64,000 bases of DNA from Leishmania mexicana MHOM/GT/2001/U1103 (GCF_000234665.1 NC_018332.1:882816-946815); one strand, 5' to 3'. Positions 1 to 11,234 are shown, numbered from the stretch's first letter. Numbers and translations: made by a program. Notes: generated by a model from the letters alone, not told the origin.

Positions 1-427
1 TTCATCATCATCTCTGCCCCCCCACCCTCTCCCCCCATCTCCCCGTCTCTCGCTGACGCACAAAACCTACATGCTTCAGCGCGGTTGCCCTCCAGTGTGC
101 GCGGTACTTTGAATCTCGCTTCCTTTTCTGGTGCGTGCGCCTGCTTCTCCGCCTCCCAGAACCTTCTCTTCCGCTCTCTCACGCGCACATCAGGGACGTA
201 CACACACACGCGCGCGCACGACGCGTGCACATGTAAAAGGGCACACCGACGTTCTCGTACTTCATAGAGAGAAGGCGTGAGGGGCGTCCATAGAACCGGT
301 CTAACGCATAGAGGAGTGCGAGAGACATATCGAGCTTCCGCGTCGTGTATCGGTGAGTGCGTGCGCGCTCATGTATGTTCACGCATAGCTAAGGCGTTCG
401 CTTGACGCACTTTGGCTACTGTGCAAA
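1..427 (+). other. 5' spacer and 5' UTR of the first gene
   Basis: No coding region is supported here. The stretch is pyrimidine-rich at its left end. It holds a good trans-splice signal: a C/T-rich run ending in CAG at about 157-159, which would give the following gene a 5' UTR of roughly 270 nt. The start of the window cuts the upstream unit, so anything further left is unknown. Confidence 0.6.
114..159 (+). promoter_or_regulatory. candidate spliced-leader acceptor for the coiled-coil gene
   Basis: A pyrimidine-rich run ends in the first downstream AG at 158-159. This is the usual layout of a trypanosomatid spliced-leader acceptor. The exact site is inferred, not shown. Confidence 0.4.
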
Positions 428-2368
428 ATGTTCGACGACCCTCTGGCAGAGCCAGCGCATGCACGACCGTCCTCGCCGCCGTCCTTCGCCTCATCGTCCA
501 TGTCTGCAATACAGCACGAGAGCGCCGCATCCGTGATTCCGTGCTCCTTCACCTCCTCTTCGGCCTCCATCGCTTCAACGGCGGCGCACAACTCACCCAT
601 CTCTGACTATGCGCTACCTGCCGATACGGCATCCCTCGCGGACGCTCCGCTTTCTCTGTCGCGCCTTAAGAGGCGCACCAGAGTCTTGGAGGAGGAGCGA
701 CTGCACTATGCGCAGCTGGGCCAGCGTGCGGCAGACGCCTTTGAGGAGCACCGGCGCGAGCTCACTCAGCTGGTGCAGAAGGAACGGGCCATTCGAGGCC
801 ACCGTGAGGACGTGCTGCGAGCTCAGCTGCAGGAGACGCTTCAAGCGAATCGGGAACTTATGGCGCGCGTCTCTGAACAACGTCGACAGCGCGAGGAAGC
901 GTGGGTTGCAGAGCTGCAGGGGCATCGCGGCAGCAACACGGGTCAAGACGAGTTGGAGTCGACGCTGCGGCAGCTGCACGAGGAGTGGGTAGAGCTGCGG
1001 CGTGGTGTGGCGGAGACGGAGGCCTCGCATGAGGAGCACCGTCGAAGCCTCGCCGCCTGCTTGCGTGATCAAGAGTGCCTAAGGAGTAGGGTGCGCTCCC
1101 TGCAGGATGGGCTACGAGGCGCTGAGGCGGCAGTCGCAACGGCGGAACAGCTCGAGGAGGAGGTCGTGGACGATGGGCGAGGGCAAACGGGACCAGCAGC
1201 AGCGCCAGTCAAGAGTGCCAAGGAAAACTGGGTGGAAACGCCGTCGTCGCGCACATCTGTTGCAGCGTCGCCGAAGCTCACGCGACACCCGCGCTGCTCG
1301 TACTGCGACATGCCACCCAAGGTCTGGGACGCGCCGTCGCCGACGCGTCGTGTGCCGCGCCGTCATTTCGTGCCGAGCGGTCCGTGGGACGCCTGCAGCC
1401 CCTGTCGCGCCTCCTCGCCCTGCACCCACAATGTGGAGGCGATGGTGGCGACCATCGAGCGCGGGAACTATCTACGGCCTCGGCTGTACTACCACCGCGT
1501 GGGGCGTGGGGCGACTGGTGTGACTGGTGTCCCCGTGGCGGCAGCTTCACCGTATCGGCAGCACCGCGGCGGTGTAAGCACGGGGCGGCCACCACGACCG
1601 CCTCCAGCTGCATGCGCCTCATCCTTCTGCGCAACCGCGACGCCTCCGCGGAATGGAGACTACCGCTACCGGCACAACTGTCAACACTCGCCTGGGTTGT
1701 CGTCGTCATCGACCTCGTCCGGCACTTGCTCCCCGGACACACACACGACCACGGGGTCTTCGCCGTCATCGTGCTCGTGCTCAGCCTGCGAGCCCGCCCC
1801 TACAAGCTCCACGGTGAAGCAGAGCACGCATTCGCCCTCCGCGCGGCATCGCGACGAGCGCCGGCGTGAGGCCTCGCCGCACCAGCCCCGAAGCCGCTGT
1901 TTTTCGCCGCGCAACCGAGGCGAAAGGCCCCGAGCACACGCCCAGGCGAGCGTGGGCGTGGGTATGCCTCCACGTCACAGCGAACCCACCACCGCACCGG
2001 GTTCATTGCCGGCCTTTCATCGCGTACCATTACCACCACTGCGTCCGTCCGCGGACGGCCTGCACGGAGCCGCTCTGAACGCCACTTGCCGCGCTCTCAT
2101 TACTGATCTGGCAGATATGCGGGCCGAGTACCGACTCTGTCAGCGCCAGCTGCGCGACCCGCACGGGGATTCTGTGGCAGCGAGCCAAGCGATGCGCCGC
2201 CTGATGCACGAAATGGACAGCAGAGCAGCCCAGATAGACGCGCTGCGTCTGGAGCAGGGGCGCCACAACAACGCACTGCGAGTGCGGGATGTGTTGCGGG
2301 AGGTCACGGCAGAGAACCGCTACTGCGAGGCTGTATACAGCGACCTGCTGGACCTGATACGCACCTAA
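428..2368 (+). CDS. coiled-coil protein, possible Cep57-type C-terminal domain
   Basis: 646-residue protein opening on an ATG after a candidate splice acceptor. Residues about 75-245 are a long charged coiled coil rich in Glu, Arg, Gln and Leu. Residues about 280-520 are low-complexity Ser/Pro/Thr/Arg sequence with several Cys pairs. The last 90 residues are again helical: a stretch like ALITDLADMRAEYRLCQRQL, then HEMDSRAAQIDALRLEQ. That pattern (a helix, an acidic spacer, then a helix with xxRxxQI) recalls the microtubule-binding C-terminus of the Cep57 family. The Cep57 resemblance is my inference from pattern only and would place the protein at a basal body or spindle pole. Otherwise it is a conserved hypothetical coiled-coil protein. 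The C-terminal half of the low-complexity region looks disordered. Confidence 0.8.
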   Translation: MFDDPLAEPAHARPSSPPSFASSSMSAIQHESAASVIPCSFTSSSASIASTAAHNSPISDYALPADTASLADAPLSLSRLKRRTRVLEEERLHYAQLGQRAADAFEEHRRELTQLVQKERAIRGHREDVLRAQLQETLQANRELMARVSEQRRQREEAWVAELQGHRGSNTGQDELESTLRQLHEEWVELRRGVAETEASHEEHRRSLAACLRDQECLRSRVRSLQDGLRGAEAAVATAEQLEEEVVDDGRGQTGPAAAPVKSAKENWVETPSSRTSVAASPKLTRHPRCSYCDMPPKVWDAPSPTRRVPRRHFVPSGPWDACSPCRASSPCTHNVEAMVATIERGNYLRPRLYYHRVGRGATGVTGVPVAAASPYRQHRGGVSTGRPPRPPPAACASSFCATATPPRNGDYRYRHNCQHSPGLSSSSTSSGTCSPDTHTTTGSSPSSCSCSACEPAPTSSTVKQSTHSPSARHRDERRREASPHQPRSRCFSPRNRGERPRAHAQASVGVGMPPRHSEPTTAPGSLPAFHRVPLPPLRPSADGLHGAALNATCRALITDLADMRAEYRLCQRQLRDPHGDSVAASQAMRRLMHEMDSRAAQIDALRLEQGRHNNALRVRDVLREVTAENRYCEAVYSDLLDLIRT

Positions 2369-3452
2369 AGGACCGGCTGTGAGGCATCGTCTGAGGGAGC
2401 GGGGCGTGTATCTACGAGTCTTCCCCCCTCCTCGTTTTGTAGCTCTCACGCGTTGCTCGCTCCGCAACGCACGCACCCACGCACATATGCAAGCATGAAC
2501 ATAGAACAGCCAGCGAGGCATTGCGCGCAGCACCGTCGCAGCTGCGGCGGGTCATCGTGTCATAGAGAGAGAGCAAGAGAAAAGGAACACCACCCACCAC
2601 CCTTGGCATCTACGCGCGCAAGGGCAGCGACGCCCTGCACACACGGCACCTGCGCCGTCGACGAGTGCATTAACCATATAATGGAGCCGGTGCCCTTTGT
2701 CTGCGCGTATCCCAGCTTTGTTCTTCCCGTTTCGTCCAACGATACCGTTGCATCGTCACTGGTGCACAACCGCAGAGAGAAAAGGGAGGTGCGCACACCC
2801 ACACTCAAGCCACCCGACGCGTTCATGAGGGGTGAGCGAAGGAACTTGTGGCCCGCATCAGCGTCATCACGCTCACGCTCCCTCTCTCTCTGTGCTGAGC
2901 ATATCTGCCACGACTACACCAGAGCGGTCGGTCTCTATCCCGGCTCCGCCGTGTTCCTCCCTCTGCACCCTTCCCCGCTCTCCTGCGTCGGCGCACCTCC
3001 GCTGCTCATGTCTCGACATATGCACGCAAACTCCCGCACCTCCTCATCCCCCCCCTCACTGCTCTCTCCCCCGTCTTCTTCCCGCTTCCCCCGCTTTGAC
3101 CGGCCTCCACGTGGGTACCACCTGCACACCCCTCGTGTGTGTGTGTGTGTGTCTGTGGAACGCTTTGCATGAACTCGGCGTCTTCCACCGCATGCGAGAA
3201 ACAGAGAGATTCGTCAGGCATACGCCCGCATACTTTATACGTGCACACATACGCAAGGAGTGAGTGATATCCTGTTATCCGCAGCGTACGCCCCCCCCCT
3301 CCCTCCCCCTTCCACACACACACACACAATCGAACGGGTCAGAGACTTGTGTGCGTGCACGGGTGCAGTCACAGCGTAGAATCGCTCCTGAGCATTAAAG
3401 TAAATAAACAAGGCAACCGCCATCGCCACGGAAGTCGTCTTACGCAGCGACA
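2369..3452 (+). other. intergenic spacer
   Basis: No gene is supported. It contains the 3' UTR of the coiled-coil gene, C/T-rich stretches around 2930-3090, a GT run near 3137-3153, and a poly-pyrimidine plus CA tract at 3288-3328 just before the likely acceptor of the eIF3e gene. Confidence 0.6.
3288..3342 (+). promoter_or_regulatory. candidate spliced-leader acceptor for eIF3e
   Basis: A C/T block (3291-3313) and a CA tract are followed by the first AG at 3341-3342, about 110 nt upstream of the eIF3e ATG. Confidence 0.45.
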
Positions 3453-4670
3453 ATGGACATGCTAACGAAGCTACTGCCCTACATGGACAAGCACTTAGCC
3501 CTGGGTCTGCTGAACCACTACGCGCAGAAGGGCGAGGATGTGCAGGAGGCCATGATGCAGCTGATCGAGACGACCGGGCTGAACGCCGATGGTAGTATCA
3601 AGGCAGAGACGGAGGAGATGATGGCGAAAGCAACCGCGGCCGCCCAACCGGCGCTGAAGGAATTCTTCGTCGAGTCCGAGGACGACCATTCCACGTACCA
3701 GTTTAAGCTGACGGAGACCGAGATAGGGGAGCGACGTACGCAGGGGGAGCTGTCGCACGAGTTCCTTTCCGAGAAAAAGGGCATCACGGCAGCCGTCATG
3801 AATGCGTTGTACAAGCTTGCGTATCTCTACTACGATACCGGCGCCTACGGCGACGCCTCGGAGCTGCTGACGCTGTGCCAGTGCGTGAGTGGCTACGACA
3901 ACATCCGCTCAGACACGATTCTGTGGGGTAAGCTGATGAGCGACATCGGCGCCGTCAACTGGCAGTCCGCCATGCGTATTGCCGAGGAGATTCGCCGCCT
4001 GCACAACGCCAGCGAGGAAGACCTCTTCGGTGCCCCGAACACCACCACGGTGCGCGCGCGCGTGTGGCTGCTGCACTGGGTACTCTTCCCGTTCTTCAAG
4101 GGCGGTCTGCAGTATTCGCTGCAGCTGCTGTACTTCATCTTCGATCACCGCCACGATCAGACATACCGCAGGGCCGTTGAGACGGTGTGCCCGCACTACC
4201 TGCGGTACATCTGTGCGGCTGTCCTCTTGCACCGAACCCGTTACAGCAACTTTGTTAGCGCCGCGGAGCTGGTGGAGTCCGTCTACGAGTACTCGGACCC
4301 CCTCACGCAGCTGGTGAGTCTCATTCAGAAGGCGTCCTTCGAGGACGCCATAGCGCTGCTGCCTGAGGTGCGGCGTATGATCGCGGAGGACTACTTCCTG
4401 GCCGACTACGAGGACGAGCTCATCGAGAACGCCAAGCGTATGATCTTCAGCAAGTACATGTCTCTGCACTCCGTCGTCTCCATCCCGTATGTGGCGGAGC
4501 AGCTAGACATGTCCAAGGCCGATGCCGAGGTGTGGCTGGTCAACCTTATCAGCGAGTCCGTGAAGCATCGCGCGAAGATCGATTCCGTGAACGAGCAGCT
4601 GAACGTGGAGCCGCAGACGCGCTCGCTGGAGTCGCTCATCTACGACAAGCTAGACACCGTTCTGCGTTAA
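3453..4670 (+). CDS. EIF3E: eukaryotic translation initiation factor 3 subunit E (PCI domain)
   Basis: 405-residue homologue of eIF3e/INT6, a subunit of the eIF3 complex that helps recruit the 40S ribosome in the cytosol. The match runs over most of the length of the family (human about 445). The N-terminus has the short helical block MDKHLALGLLNHY. The middle has LYKLAYLYYDTGAYGDAS and LWGKLMSDI, then WLLHWVLFPFF and VCPHYLRYI. The C-terminal PCI/winged-helix region (about 225-385) has DYFLADYEDELIENAKRMIF, VAEQLDMSKADAEVWLVNLI and AKIDS, all diagnostic of eIF3e. The ATG at 3453 is the first in frame; a second Met two codons on is an alternative. The C-terminal tail after the PCI domain is shorter than in animals. 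The identification is confident. Confidence 0.95.
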   Translation: MDMLTKLLPYMDKHLALGLLNHYAQKGEDVQEAMMQLIETTGLNADGSIKAETEEMMAKATAAAQPALKEFFVESEDDHSTYQFKLTETEIGERRTQGELSHEFLSEKKGITAAVMNALYKLAYLYYDTGAYGDASELLTLCQCVSGYDNIRSDTILWGKLMSDIGAVNWQSAMRIAEEIRRLHNASEEDLFGAPNTTTVRARVWLLHWVLFPFFKGGLQYSLQLLYFIFDHRHDQTYRRAVETVCPHYLRYICAAVLLHRTRYSNFVSAAELVESVYEYSDPLTQLVSLIQKASFEDAIALLPEVRRMIAEDYFLADYEDELIENAKRMIFSKYMSLHSVVSIPYVAEQLDMSKADAEVWLVNLISESVKHRAKIDSVNEQLNVEPQTRSLESLIYDKLDTVLR

Positions 4671-7474
4671 GCCGGCGCCCCGTCTTACCTCTTCGTTTCT
4701 CCTTCGTCCTGGTCTTCGCGGAGGCGCCGGCGTGCGCCTCCACAAGTGTATTCTCGCACCGGCCCACGCATCCGCCATCCATATGCGTGCGGCTGGATGC
4801 CAGAATCGACTGCTGGCGGCGCAGCCCCCCCCTCCCCCGCCTCCACCACCGTTTCAGAGGTGCGTGTTTGGGCTACGCTTGTCCGCACCATTCATTCACA
4901 CCACCTTCACCACTACCTCATGCCACGCTCGCCGTCACGTCCTTCTTGAGCACTTTCCCACCCCCGTGTGTGTGGGCGCCGTGGCGCCGAGGATGCGAGG
5001 ACTGCTCGTGGACTTGTTGGTGAGGCGGGTGAGGGAAAGAGGAAGAGAGCGAGGAAGCCCCCTTCCAATAGTTGTCGCGTGCACCTGCGCGCACGCGTGT
5101 TTTGGGTGTGCCTTCTATGTGTTTCATTGTTGTTGCGGTGAGGCTGGAGTTGGTCTTGCCCGTTGTCGTCCTGTCCTTTGCGTTGCCCCGCGTGTGCCCT
5201 TCCCGCGTGTCTTTTTCGCCTCACTAAACAAAGCGCACGAACGCAGCAACAGGGTCGATCGGGGGCACGCACACGCGCGCATCGAGGGATGGGGCGGCGC
5301 TGCGGCGATGGGGATCGTAACTAAGAGCGTAAGCAGAAGATGCGCGCAACTTTAAAAGCACGCATACACGCAAGAGAGGGAGGGAGGGAGGGAGTCTTAT
5401 ATATGTTTAACTGTTCGGCATAGTGGGGCGTCTGCGTTGTTGGCGTCCGCGTGTGCGTGCGCACCTTTTTCTGTTGTGTACCGGACTGTTGGCCGCTTTG
5501 AAGGTGCGTCTGGCAGCGCCAAGGAGCGCACGGGAGGGAGGGACTAGGAAAAAAAGAACGGCTGCCCGCCCTCCCGGTTGTGCGCGTTCTCCCTCTCTCC
5601 GCGCCTGTCCATGGGAGTGCACGCGTGTGCATGTGTCTTGGTGGTGGTGGTTGCTCCTCCTCTCCCCTCGTCGTGTGCGCTGGTGCGTTTCGTTGTTCCT
5701 CTCTCTTCAGTTTCTTTGTGATAACGGTGGGTGCTATGTGTGTGTGTGTGCGGATGCGGGTATGGGCGCACTGCCTGACAAGGGCGGTGGTCCGTGCATG
5801 TATACCCCCCTTCCCCATGCCCTCAAGCACCATAACCACACACGCACATGCACATGCACGCACGCGAAAAAAAATGCCCGAAACCAACGCAAAGACAAAC
5901 AGCAACACAAGAGCATGTCAGCACGAGTCCATGCATGGTCGAGGTGTCCACAAGAGGTGCCTAGTGGCGTGTGAGCTGTTTTGGCGGCAATCATCGTCGG
6001 TGCACCACGTGAACAGAGGGATACCGTGATGACAGTTGGGGGCGAGAGGTGGACGAGGAGGAGAGAAGCAGGTACGAGCAGTAGCGCTGGGCGAAAGTCG
6101 AGGGGGTGGGGTCCGGGACTGCGCTACTCCTATTCTGCGTTTTGCGTTGTTCCGAATTGCTTCTCCCCATCGTCGCGCATCAACCCTCGTCTTCCCTTTT
6201 CCCCATTGTGTATGGTTCATCGCCCTATAAGGGGTGCACGCGCGTGTGTTATGTGTCGGCTGTATGCAAGGCGCGCAGCTAAGGCCTCCGCCTCGTCACG
6301 CTTGCGTCTTCGCTCTTCTCCACTTCTTCACCTTGCCCTCTTCTCTTCTTCCTCCCTTATCTCTCTCTGTCCGCGCGCTATCACGATGCCACACGCACAC
6401 CGATATATCGATCTGAATTTGCCCGAACCTCTCTTCCCTCACCCCCCTCCTCTTGCCAGTCCTCTGACTTTCATCGTGGACGTGGGGAAGTACCCCTTCA
6501 CCGAAAGGATTGTGCGCAGCCGCTGCATCTGTTGCCCCCCTCCCCGCTCCCCCCATTTGCCCATCCTCCCCCTCCTCCGCCTTCCGATTCGTTTCGTTGT
6601 TTCTTACCGAGACACGCCACACACACACACACACGCATACACGCATACACACGTACTTTACACTTTTCATATTTTCCCCCTCCCCCCTTAGTGCCGCTTG
6701 CTTCTCTTCGTTGCACCTGCCTCTCTCCCCCCTTCGCTGCACCTACTTCCTTGTACCGGCCCCAGCACACTCTAAGCGCAGACACACACGTGCACACATA
6801 TACACTGGCTCATCGAAACGCCCCCACATTACTCCTTGCCTGTCTTCCGTGGAGGAGAGGTGGAGGTGCTTACAGCCCACTCTCACCTTTGTTGCACCCG
6901 CTGCTGTTGTCGCTGTGTCCGTGTGTCCCTGCACCAGTTGCATGGACTCCGCACGCTTTTAGTTGGCCCTGTGCCGGCTCTCTCCCGCTTTTCGCTGGCG
7001 TTTTCGGCGTTTTGTTTCCCCCCGATACTTGTCTCTCCTCCGGCACCACACCGGCCCTCACTGTGTATCGGTGTCTTCTGCTGCTCTGCCCCACACCCCA
7101 CCCCGTGTCCACGCTCTAATATAGAAATCTTTTTCGTTGTTGTTGCTCTTCGTTTCGGTATTATAACGGATTCACTGAGACAAGTGCGAGGCGCATGGTA
7201 AGGGCGAAGCGCTCAACACACGTCCGTATACACAACTCAGCCAGGGGGTCGAGCAACAGCAACGCACGAGGACGCAACGAGCAGTCGTGTGTCTTCTCGA
7301 GGTGATTGTTAGTGGGGCGCGAGAGTGAGAGCGTGGCCGACAGCGAGTAAAGGACGCATCCGCCCACACACAAGCAGCGCGAGAAGGACGAGAAACCAAC
7401 GAAACGAACGGGCAGGCATCCTCGCTTCTCCTTTCGCTCGACCTGTAGCGCGTGGTACTCATCCGTTAGAGCGA
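4671..7474 (+). other. long intergenic spacer (eIF3e 3' UTR and next 5' UTR)
   Basis: About 2.8 kb with no supportable gene. Open frames here are low-complexity (Arg/Pro/Cys/Val runs from GT, CA and CT tracts) and lack any recognisable family. It holds an A/G-rich block (5360-5400, GGGA repeats at 5376-5395), GT/CA tracts (5735-5756, 6619-6653) and several C/T-rich segments (6290-6370, 6530-6600, 6670-6735) that could serve as splice signals. Confidence 0.6.
5376..5395 (+). repeat. GGGA tetranucleotide tract
   Basis: Four to five tandem GGGA units in the 3' UTR region after eIF3e. No function is implied. Confidence 0.7.
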
Positions 7475-10189
7475 ATGAGCCGCGTGTCTTTGCAGCGGCG
7501 ACCACATTCGTCGGCGCCAGGCGAGGTGAACGGCGTCGGTGCACCTGTGCCTCCAAATGTGCGTCATGCGCCACCTCGCCGCAGGGCGTCGGCATGCTCG
7601 TTGTCAGCGGCGTACTTCCCGACGCAGGCGAGCCTGTTTCGCGACTCGTACGGCCTTCCTTTGACCTGTGCTGCAGTGTCAAGTGGGCACTCCTATCAGT
7701 CCCCGCACACCCGGCTGCATGCCTACGCGAACGGCGGAAGCCGAGGCGTCAGCCCGCGCTACCACGACGTAACGTGTAGCCCCGGTGCCCGGCGGCCGCC
7801 ACCACCTCCACGGCGGGCAGTCACGGCAGGAGCATCCGCAGGACGATCTCGCGCCGCGAATGGAAGCGGTGCCGCGGACGCGGTTGTGTTTCAGTACTAC
7901 TCGCAGCAGCGCCGAAAGCGAGGGCAGCTGCGGTCTCAGTCTTCTCTCCACGACTTTGAGGTCGTTGCCACACCAGTGGGCCGGCAGTCATCCACGTCGA
8001 GCGGCGGTGGCTATTCCGCACCTGCAACACCGGCTGGTGGGAACGCAGAGGCCTCATCTCTCCCGCTGCCCTCTCGCTGTACCAGCCGCCCCCCTGCGCA
8101 CGATCGTGACGCGGGCATCCACGCGCGCTTGAATCGCCCACCCTCAGCGTCACCATTGTCTATGGAGCAAGAGAGCGTTATCCACGACACGTCGACCTCG
8201 CTGATTCCTCTCATGCCGCCGATGGACGAGGGCAGCTGGCCTGTGCAGCTTTCTCCTTCTCAGCACCAGCAGTGCGAAGCGATGGTGCGGCTGCTGGCAC
8301 AGCTCCCAGCGGCGCAGGCGCACCGCGTCCTTCTCGCTGCGATCCGCCAGTACGAGGCACAGCGCTTGCTCCAGTACTACGGTGGCGTGCATGCATTGCC
8401 TGGGACTGATAGCTCCCCGCGGGTGATGCCACGAACCCCGTCAATATCATCGCTGGCATCGTCCCCCGTCAAGGTGCCGTCAGCAAGGCGGCACGACGAC
8501 GGCCGGTCCGCTCTCTTTGAGGCACTGCGAGCACGCCTCGATGACATGCAACGCGCCGATCTGGCTGCACAGGCCCTCGCGCCTTTCGCCGCGGCATCCA
8601 GTCACTGGCAGCGGTGGGGCGGCAGCCGAGCGGACAGACCGGCAAGTGGGCAGTCGCATGTCAGCCGCTTCATCAGGGCCAGCCCGCCCACCATTTCCCC
8701 TCCCACAGCGGCGCGACGCCCGTACCCGGTGCGCCGACAAACGCCGCAAGACAGTGCAGTAAGGCAGCGCCCCGACTCCGTCGACGCCCGCGCACCGCGG
8801 CAGCTCCGCAGTCGTGTTCTGGCGAGTCGCGTTGCCAAACCGCGCACCCGAAACCCCGAGCAGGGATGCCGTAGGGGCAAGAATGGTGCTGCGCTTCGTG
8901 ACGCGTCGGCTTCATCGCAGAGCCACTCTACGCCGCTGCAGCAACAGCAGCACGACTTCATGAAGACGATCAAGCCCCCGCATCGCCATGGGTTGGCTGG
9001 AGCAGTGTTGGTGGAACCCGGCGCTCCTGCTGAGGCAGCACCTGTGGCCCATGACCGTGATTCTGGTGGTCGTGTTGGTATGCCACCAGGTGCACAGGTA
9101 ACAGCAGTCTCAGGGTGCTTCAAAGAGGCGAGAGAGCAGGGCCTGTACAAGCCCGCATCGACGGCGAAGCGCAACGACGGCTCGCTGCCACCGCCCTTGC
9201 TCGCTTTCACCGTTGCTGACGAGGACATGCCTGACGCCAGTGTCGGTTGGCCCCTCGCCGAAGGCACCGCTCTCTCTCCTGGGGCCGCTGCGGCAAGGCG
9301 GGCATACTTGGAGCAACAGCAGAAGGAACAGGAGCAGCGACAGCGATCTTCGTCTCTCTCAAGGCCTAGCGGGGGTGCGGATGACGGGGAGCAGTCGGAG
9401 CCGCTGCTGGAACGTGTGCGGCGCTCGCATGTCACACATAACGATAGCGACGCAGCGTGCCGCTATCCGGGAAGCAGTCCAGAGGATTGCTTTGGGTCCA
9501 ACTCTGGCAAACGCGGCGCGGCCTCGCCAGGCAGCGTCTCCCTCGAAGACTCGGTGCAGCGGAGCGAGGGGCTGAGAGGCTCCTCGGTGCCGAGTGTGAT
9601 CTCAGCACCTCTGACGGGGGCTTTAGCGACCCCGCCGCCGCCGAAACAGATGCCTGGCGTGCGTGTGCCCACGCGAGCGGTGACGGTGGACTCAGCAGGC
9701 GAGTCCGCAGTCTTCATCACAGATTTCACTGGCGCATCGACATCGGCGCTGTGTGATCCCAAGGCGCGGCCCCACGATGGCAAGGGGAGCGACGACGCTG
9801 GCACACCGGGTGCGCCACCATCCAACGGCGGCGCATTTTGGGGGGAAGGCTACGCGACTGCGGAGGTGGGTGGCTCCTCGGAGTTGGACGGACAGAATCG
9901 ATATCACGAGGGTGGCAGCGGTGCTGACCACTCCACGCCGCCACTCCAAGGCAAACGTGCGGAGGGACTCGATGGCCAGTACCTGTTCTCCTCTGCGGCC
10001 CAGTTTGAAGATAGCATCATCACTGCTTCCTCGATCAGTTCAGAGCCTTTCTTGCCAGAACAAGCTGCCGACAACAACTGCGACGGGGTGACAGCACTGA
10101 CGGTTCACTCTGCCAGTAGGTCGGCAGCCGCAAGATCACGGGCAGCCAACAAGTCGTCTGACGAGCTCTTGCTTCCCTGGGAAATCTAG
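7475..10189 (+). CDS. conserved disordered protein, unknown function
   Basis: 904-residue protein starting at the first ATG of the frame (7475); the open frame extends upstream to a GTG but without an ATG. I do not recognise the family. It is mostly Ser/Pro/Arg/Ala/Gly-rich and predicted disordered. One ordered-looking block sits at about residues 260-305, where QCEAMVRLLAQLPAAQAHRV and LLAAIRQYEAQRLLQYY suggest a pair of amphipathic helices. A short coiled region rich in Gln/Glu lies at about 609-628 (YLEQQQKEQEQRQRSSS). The C-terminal third is acidic and Ser/Gly-rich. No signal peptide or membrane span is seen. Codon use is coding-like (GC-rich third positions over the whole frame). A phosphoprotein or scaffold is possible, but that is a guess. 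Confidence 0.75.
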   Translation: MSRVSLQRRPHSSAPGEVNGVGAPVPPNVRHAPPRRRASACSLSAAYFPTQASLFRDSYGLPLTCAAVSSGHSYQSPHTRLHAYANGGSRGVSPRYHDVTCSPGARRPPPPPRRAVTAGASAGRSRAANGSGAADAVVFQYYSQQRRKRGQLRSQSSLHDFEVVATPVGRQSSTSSGGGYSAPATPAGGNAEASSLPLPSRCTSRPPAHDRDAGIHARLNRPPSASPLSMEQESVIHDTSTSLIPLMPPMDEGSWPVQLSPSQHQQCEAMVRLLAQLPAAQAHRVLLAAIRQYEAQRLLQYYGGVHALPGTDSSPRVMPRTPSISSLASSPVKVPSARRHDDGRSALFEALRARLDDMQRADLAAQALAPFAAASSHWQRWGGSRADRPASGQSHVSRFIRASPPTISPPTAARRPYPVRRQTPQDSAVRQRPDSVDARAPRQLRSRVLASRVAKPRTRNPEQGCRRGKNGAALRDASASSQSHSTPLQQQQHDFMKTIKPPHRHGLAGAVLVEPGAPAEAAPVAHDRDSGGRVGMPPGAQVTAVSGCFKEAREQGLYKPASTAKRNDGSLPPPLLAFTVADEDMPDASVGWPLAEGTALSPGAAAARRAYLEQQQKEQEQRQRSSSLSRPSGGADDGEQSEPLLERVRRSHVTHNDSDAACRYPGSSPEDCFGSNSGKRGAASPGSVSLEDSVQRSEGLRGSSVPSVISAPLTGALATPPPPKQMPGVRVPTRAVTVDSAGESAVFITDFTGASTSALCDPKARPHDGKGSDDAGTPGAPPSNGGAFWGEGYATAEVGGSSELDGQNRYHEGGSGADHSTPPLQGKRAEGLDGQYLFSSAAQFEDSIITASSISSEPFLPEQAADNNCDGVTALTVHSASRSAAARSRAANKSSDELLLPWEI

Positions 10190-11234
10190 CCTCGCCCGCC
10201 TCCAGCACATCGCTGTCACTAGCGTCGGCGCTGCTTGTAGTACACTTCTCACCATGGCAATCGTATCGCCGCTGCCTCTCGCTTTTCTGTCTGTCGCACA
10301 AGTAATCATCAGACCGGTGGCGCAGCAGTCTCAGCCCCCCCCTCCCCCACCCCCGGCACTTACCACTAATGCCTTCCTATCTGTGCTCGTAGGTGCAACT
10401 CGCAGCAAGCGGTTCGGCGCATCCGCGGGGATCGTTCTCTTGCTTCTAGCCGTTCTTGCCTTTTCTTTGAGCACTAACCGAATCAAAGCCAGCAAGGCGC
10501 CGTGGCTGTCACCACACCTTTTCTCCTCCTATCATCGCCGTTCACACCACCACCGAGCGCGCTGTACGATGCTGCAGAGCGGGATGCAGTACCTGGACTG
10601 CCACCTCGGCCGGGTGGTCATGAACCACCACCCCAGTCATTCGTTCCGGTCTCCCTATCCCTTCAGACCCACTTACATGCACCGAAAACGCCAATATGCG
10701 TCGACGGCACCCCTGCAAAGTGGACGGGAGCTAGCCCATCAGCTCCTCGCAAGGGTAGGGAGCGCCGAAAGACATTACGCACGCCCTCATCGAATCCATC
10801 CCCGAGGAGGGTGGTGGTGATCAGAGTGGCAGTGCCGGCAGAGGGATGGGCTTGATAGCCTTGTCTCGACCCTCACTCAGCGTGCTGTGAGCACGCGTTG
10901 GAGAGCTCCAAAAGCTAAACGCCTTGTACCGCTGCGGCGCCTGTGATGCTGCTGCAGCGCGGCTTCTCCATACTGCACCCTAATTTTCTCTTCTCCGCGC
11001 CCTGGCGTGGCCCTCGACCTCTCTGGTCCCCTGCGTTCCGCCGTGGCTGCTGTCTTGCGGGTGCGCCGCAGTTGACACCTGATATTGGCCATACACGTTT
11101 GTGTTTCTACACGCGACGATGCAACAACTCGCATCACCACCAGCTCTACTTCTACTGCGGCTGCTGCTGCCACGCGCAGGGAGCACGGTGCTGGATAAGA
11201 TGCTGCCGATCCATTGCCACCTCATCTCGTGCTT
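10190..11234 (+). other. spacer after the 904-residue gene, possible decayed reading frame
   Basis: 3' UTR region of the preceding gene. A frame open at 10475-10858 encodes a Pro/Arg/Ala-rich peptide (about 126 codons, no early ATG) whose composition resembles kinetoplastid disordered proteins. I cannot assign it and do not call it a gene. C-rich tract at 10338-10352. Confidence 0.4.
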
